IMG/VR virus record: IMGVR_UViG_3300049255_000280
Span: 1 to 51,083 of that record
Direction: 5' to 3' (one strand)
DNA from: a virus
DNA length: 51,083 nt
Each line of letters starts with the position of its first letter. Position 1 is the stretch's first letter. Positions 47,666-51,083 of this stretch are shown here, one piece after another. Made by a program: the position numbers and the translations under genes. Below the pieces are notes generated by a model. That model had not been told where the DNA came from, ran no database searches, and saw nothing but the letters and a program-made list of their open reading frames with translations.

Positions 47666-49351
47666 GCAGAGCGCGGCTGGCAGGCTCGAGGAAATCGGCC
47701 GGCGCGACCACGAGATCACCTCCGAGTACCGCATCTTCGGGCCTCCTGGAACAGGGAAAACCACCAGTCTGACCCGCCAGATCCAGCGCGCCGTGGATCG
47801 CTTCGGTCCTGATGCCGTGTTGGTAACGTCCTTCTCGCGCGCCGCCGCCGCGGAGTTGGCTGGCCGCGACCTGCCCATCTCCTCGGATCGCGTCGGCACG
47901 CTGCACTCCCACTGCTGGCACGCGCTCGGCGGGCCGGAGGTCGCGGAGGCCAACGTGGACGATTGGAACAAGGCCAACCCGCACCTCGCCATCACTCCGC
48001 AGCGCAAACAGGGGAAGCTCGATGGCGAGGAAGCGGTCGAGGATAGCGACCAGGAGAAGGCTGGCGACGCCTTGCTGGAGCAGTTGGGCCGGTTCCGCGG
48101 CCTGATGTTGCCGACGCGTGTCTGGCCCGCGAACCTGCTCCACTTCGACCGGTTGTGGAGCGCGTACAAGCGGGACAATGGCCTTCTCGACTTCACCGAC
48201 CTAATCGAGACGGTACTCCACGATGTCGCGATGGCGCCGAAGAACCCCGCCGTCATCTTCGCCGACGAGGCACAGGACCTCAATCGAATGCAGTTGTCGC
48301 TGGTCCGGAAATGGGGCGAGCGCGCCAGCTATTTCATCGTGGCGGGCGACGACGATCAGACCATCTATTCCTTCACCGGCGCCACGCCGGAGGCGTTCCT
48401 CAAGCCCGAGATCCCCGAGGACCACAAAATCATCCTCAAGCAGTCGTATCGCGACCCGCGCGCCGTACATCGGTTCGCCGAGGCGTTGATCCGCAAGGTC
48501 ACGTTGCGCCAGGCGAAGGAGTATCTCCCGCGGCCCGACGACGGGGCGCTCGAACGTCTGAGCAAGGTCGATACCTACCATCGGACGGAGTACGAGATTC
48601 TGAAGGCCGCAATCCGGCACATCGAACGCGGCCAGACCGTGATGTTCTTGGTCTCGTGCTCGTACATGCTGCACCCGCTGATCGCGGTCCTGCGCAAGGA
48701 GGGCATCCCATTCCATAATCCCTACCGGCGCAGCAACCGCTTCTGGAATCCCATTCGCCTCGGCGCGCGCGTGTCGAGCGCCAGCCGTGTGCTGTCCCTC
48801 CTGGTCGCGCACTCGCAGTTCAGCGACGGCGACCGCCCGTGGACGAATGGGGATCTCGCGCAATGGGCCGAGGCGCTCCAGGCCAAAGGCATCCTGCGGC
48901 ACGGTATCAAAGGGAAGCTCAAAGCGGCGGATGTGTCGCGCCCGGTCAGCATGGATCGTCTTGTCGAGATCTTCGAGCCGGCAGCCCTTGATTCGCTCAT
49001 GGGCGCGATGGAGGGCGACTATCGGTGCCTGCTGGAATGGTGGCGCACGCGGCTCACCACCGAGATGACCGCACGCGCGAAGTATCCCATCGAGGTTGCC
49101 GTTCGGGGGGGGCCGAAGGCGTTGCTCGACAAGCCGCAGATCATCGTCGGCACACGATCCATTCGGTTAAAGGCGGCCAGGCCGACGTGGTGTTCCTGTT
49201 TCCCGATCTCAGCCGGGCGGGCGATGCGCAGTACGCCCACGGCGGCGCGTCGCGCGACGCGGTCGTGCGCCAGTTCTACGTTGGCGCAACGCGCTCCCGC
49301 GAGGCGCTTTACATCTGCGGCCAGGCGAGCAATATGGCGATCAATTTGTAG
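47649..49351 (+). CDS. UvrD/Rep-like SF1 helicase, frameshifted at about 49154
   Basis: Walker A is GPPGTGKTT (residues 31-39), followed by VTSFSRAAAAELAGRD, DEAQDLNRMQLSLV, GDDDQTIYSFTGATPEAF and a QSYRDPRAVH motif. After KPQIIVGT the sequence must shift by one base to continue as IHSVKGGQADVVFLFPDL, the SF1 motif V, and on to RQFYVGATRSREALYICG (motif VI). The break is a duplicated AC in GGCACACG (49149-49156). Intact it would be 567 residues. Without repair it loses motifs V and VI and runs into the integrase frame, so as given it is probably inactive. Confidence 0.75.
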
Positions 49352-49445
49352 CCGTGCGGCCGCGCGTAAGCGACTGAAATTGTTCGAGTTGCCCATGAAT
49401 CCAACCGAAGGTACCCTCCTGATGTGGTTGACAGGAGGCCCACAG

Positions 49446-51008
49446 TTGAAACAGCGAGTGCAACATCCCGATGTGCATGAGCGAGAGGATCGCGGGACGT
49501 ATTACTGGTACTTCCGCTACCGCGACGACGTGATCCAGCAGGATGGCTCGTTGAAGACCGTCCAGCGATTCCACAAGATCGGCCTGAGCCGTCCCAACAG
49601 GGCGCTGTTGCGGCGCGCTGGCGAACTGGAATCGGAGGCGAAACAGGCGCAGGACGATGCCACGCGCCAGAAACTACTCGAAGAGGCCGCCGTGCTGCGC
49701 GAGCAGGGAACGGCGCTCAGCAAGCGCGATGCCGAGGGCAAGCGCGACGCCTTCTTCGCGGAGAGGTTCGCGAAAGCAAAAGTGGCGCCGACCGGGGCAG
49801 AGGCGCCCGGCGTCGCCAAGCAGTCTGATGACCCTGGCGACGTCCGGATCGCCCGGCTCGCGGAGTTGTGGCGCAAGGATTACGTCGATAATCCCAAGGT
49901 CAAGCTGGCGAAGCCGACGCGCGAGAAGTACAACGACCGGCTGGACAACCATATCCTGCCGAAGTGGAAGGACGGGCGGCTCAAGGACCTCAACGACAGC
50001 AAGGCGGTCCTGGACTGGCTGCACAACACCTGCTCGTCCTGGTACATGATGATCGACCTGCGCAACATCATTAGCGGGATGATCACCCGTGCGCAGGAGT
50101 GGAACGTCATCCCGCGATCTTATGCCAACCCGATGCAGTGGGTGAAGGTCGGCAAGCAGTGGAGCGTGCGGGAGCAGCGGATTTATACGCCCGAGGAGAC
50201 GGCGTGGGTGTTCAGCAATATGTCCGACCCGCACCTGCTGATTTGCGAAACGTGCCTTTACACCGGCACGCGCATCAGCGAGGCGGTTGGCCTGCAATTG
50301 AAGCACTTCGACCCAGAGGCGGGTTGCATCGTGATCGCGCAACGGCATTGCCGTGGCGATGTGGACGAGCCGAAGACGAAGAACGGTAAGCGGGTCCTGG
50401 CGCTCGGCGCCTTGACCGAGCGGTATAAGGAATGGATCGCCAAGAAGGACATCAAGGACCCGAACGCATGGATGTTCGCCCAAAACGATAAGCATGGCGG
50501 GCGGCAAAACGGCGATCCCAATCAACCCATGTGGGATTCAGGCGTCCGTAGGGTCCTGAAACTGGCGGCGCGTGCCTGCAAGCCCGCTAACGCGGACAAG
50601 GACCATCCCGGCCTCGACTTCCCCGGTATGGGCCTGCACTCCTTCCGCCGCGCCAACATCTCCTGGCGGCAGAGCGTCGGCAAGGCCACGGCAATCGAAG
50701 CCAGCAAGATCGCCGGCCACGGCACCCTCAGCATGACTGGTGAGTACACCTTCGTGCCCGTCGAGCGCCAGGAGGAGACCACGCGCCCCATCCAGGAGCG
50801 GATGGAGAAGGCTAAGGCTAAGGTCGTTGAAATCGAGTTCACGGCCTGCTGCGAAGAGTTGCACTGGCTGCCCGTAATGGTCAGCGTGGCCAAGATGAAC
50901 AAGGCTATCGATGAGGTCCGCGCCGGCGAATCACGCCGTATGGCCTTCGACGGACTCGCTCCCGTGCTGAAGAAGTCTCGGGAGGGTCGCTACACACCAT
51001 GGCGATAA
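49446..51008 (+). CDS. int: Tyrosine recombinase (phage integrase)
   Basis: A 520-residue integrase. TTG 49446 has AGGAGG at 49433-49438, 7 nt before it; ATG 49395 (537 residues) is the alternative. The catalytic residues are visible: Arg in LYTGTRISEAVGL, Lys in EPKTKNGKRVLAL, His-Arg in LHSFRRANISW, His in IAGHGTLSMTG, and the Tyr in GEYTFVP near 50746. N-terminal halves hold coiled-coil and core-binding parts (LNDSKAVLDWLHNTCSSW). It joins phage and host att sites. The upstream helicase frame reads into the same frame only because of the frameshift. Confidence 0.88.
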   Translation: MKQRVQHPDVHEREDRGTYYWYFRYRDDVIQQDGSLKTVQRFHKIGLSRPNRALLRRAGELESEAKQAQDDATRQKLLEEAAVLREQGTALSKRDAEGKRDAFFAERFAKAKVAPTGAEAPGVAKQSDDPGDVRIARLAELWRKDYVDNPKVKLAKPTREKYNDRLDNHILPKWKDGRLKDLNDSKAVLDWLHNTCSSWYMMIDLRNIISGMITRAQEWNVIPRSYANPMQWVKVGKQWSVREQRIYTPEETAWVFSNMSDPHLLICETCLYTGTRISEAVGLQLKHFDPEAGCIVIAQRHCRGDVDEPKTKNGKRVLALGALTERYKEWIAKKDIKDPNAWMFAQNDKHGGRQNGDPNQPMWDSGVRRVLKLAARACKPANADKDHPGLDFPGMGLHSFRRANISWRQSVGKATAIEASKIAGHGTLSMTGEYTFVPVERQEETTRPIQERMEKAKAKVVEIEFTACCEELHWLPVMVSVAKMNKAIDEVRAGESRRMAFDGLAPVLKKSREGRYTPWR

Positions 51009-51083
51009 TCCGCTGCTTCTGGCTGGCATCCAGAACGGGGGCCGCGCCGGGGCGCTGCTTTTCGAAAAGCGTGGCCTCCAGGC
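51009..51083. other. Right edge after the integrase
   Basis: 75 bases with no gene. A perfect 14-bp palindrome (51057-51070, GCTTTTCGAAAAGC) is the only structure. It could be part of a terminator or an integrase-related site; no att core can be identified because the left partner is not visible. Confidence 0.3.

Noticed and set aside
45623-48283. 886-residue minus-strand frame
   Set aside because: It lies opposite the HD, primase and helicase genes, which have clear catalytic motifs; the frame has no domain.

Overview
The window is almost entirely one temperate siphophage genome, read here as an integrated prophage in a high-GC Gram-negative host. Genes are densely packed with ATGA/GTGA start-stop overlaps, and nearly all face right. 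The head module has the lambda order: small terminase, GpA-type large terminase, gpW, GpB portal, S49 protease with a nested scaffold, gpD-like decoration protein, gpE-like capsid protein. The tail module also follows lambda: FII/Z/U-like completion proteins, tube protein, G/GT chaperones, tape measure, M-like and hub proteins. A tyrosine recombinase lies at the far right. A degenerate receiver protein, a DUF2934 protein and a DUF3489 protein are of types I associate with Acidobacteriota, so a Solibacter-like host is my best guess. That is an inference from protein style, not a search result.

Layout. 1-965: probable host flank, with the edge of an IS630-like transposase, a secreted BamE-like protein and a doubtful Cys-rich reading frame. 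976-6511: small phage genes, a tRNA-guanine-transglycosylase/DpdA-like protein, a tRNA-Thr(CGT), and two tandem ParB-methyltransferase fusions. 6470-8343: a leftward island of host-like regulatory genes. 8391-15962: DNA packaging and head. 15965-34701: connector and tail, interrupted by two leftward low-GC genes at 24275-25306 and 29961-30770. 34723-36960: lysis-type cassette of endolysin and small membrane proteins. 36961-37315: AT-rich control region with a promoter and operator-like repeat. 37316-49351: early and replication genes (SNF2-type helicase, ParB-like and DGQHR proteins, VRR-NUC nuclease, HD phosphohydrolase, primase-polymerase, UvrD-like helicase). 49446-51008: integrase.

The strongest new-looking signals are these. 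A textbook -1 frameshift site (C CCA AAC, 5-nt spacer, bulged hairpin) adds a zinc-ribbon T domain to the tail chaperone. An in-frame internal start gives a Nu3-like scaffold. A nucleobase-modification-like set combines the DpdA-like protein, two ParB-methyltransferases and a decayed cytosine-5 methyltransferase. Two opposite-strand cargo genes sit exactly between tail genes. A large tail protein carries two kinds of tandem repeat.

Three genes are broken in the sequence as given: the large tail protein at about 32791, the UvrD-like helicase at about 49154, and the methyltransferase relic at 44736-44855. The element is therefore either decaying or the assembly carries small indels. All functional calls come from reading motifs and gene order; no database search was run.
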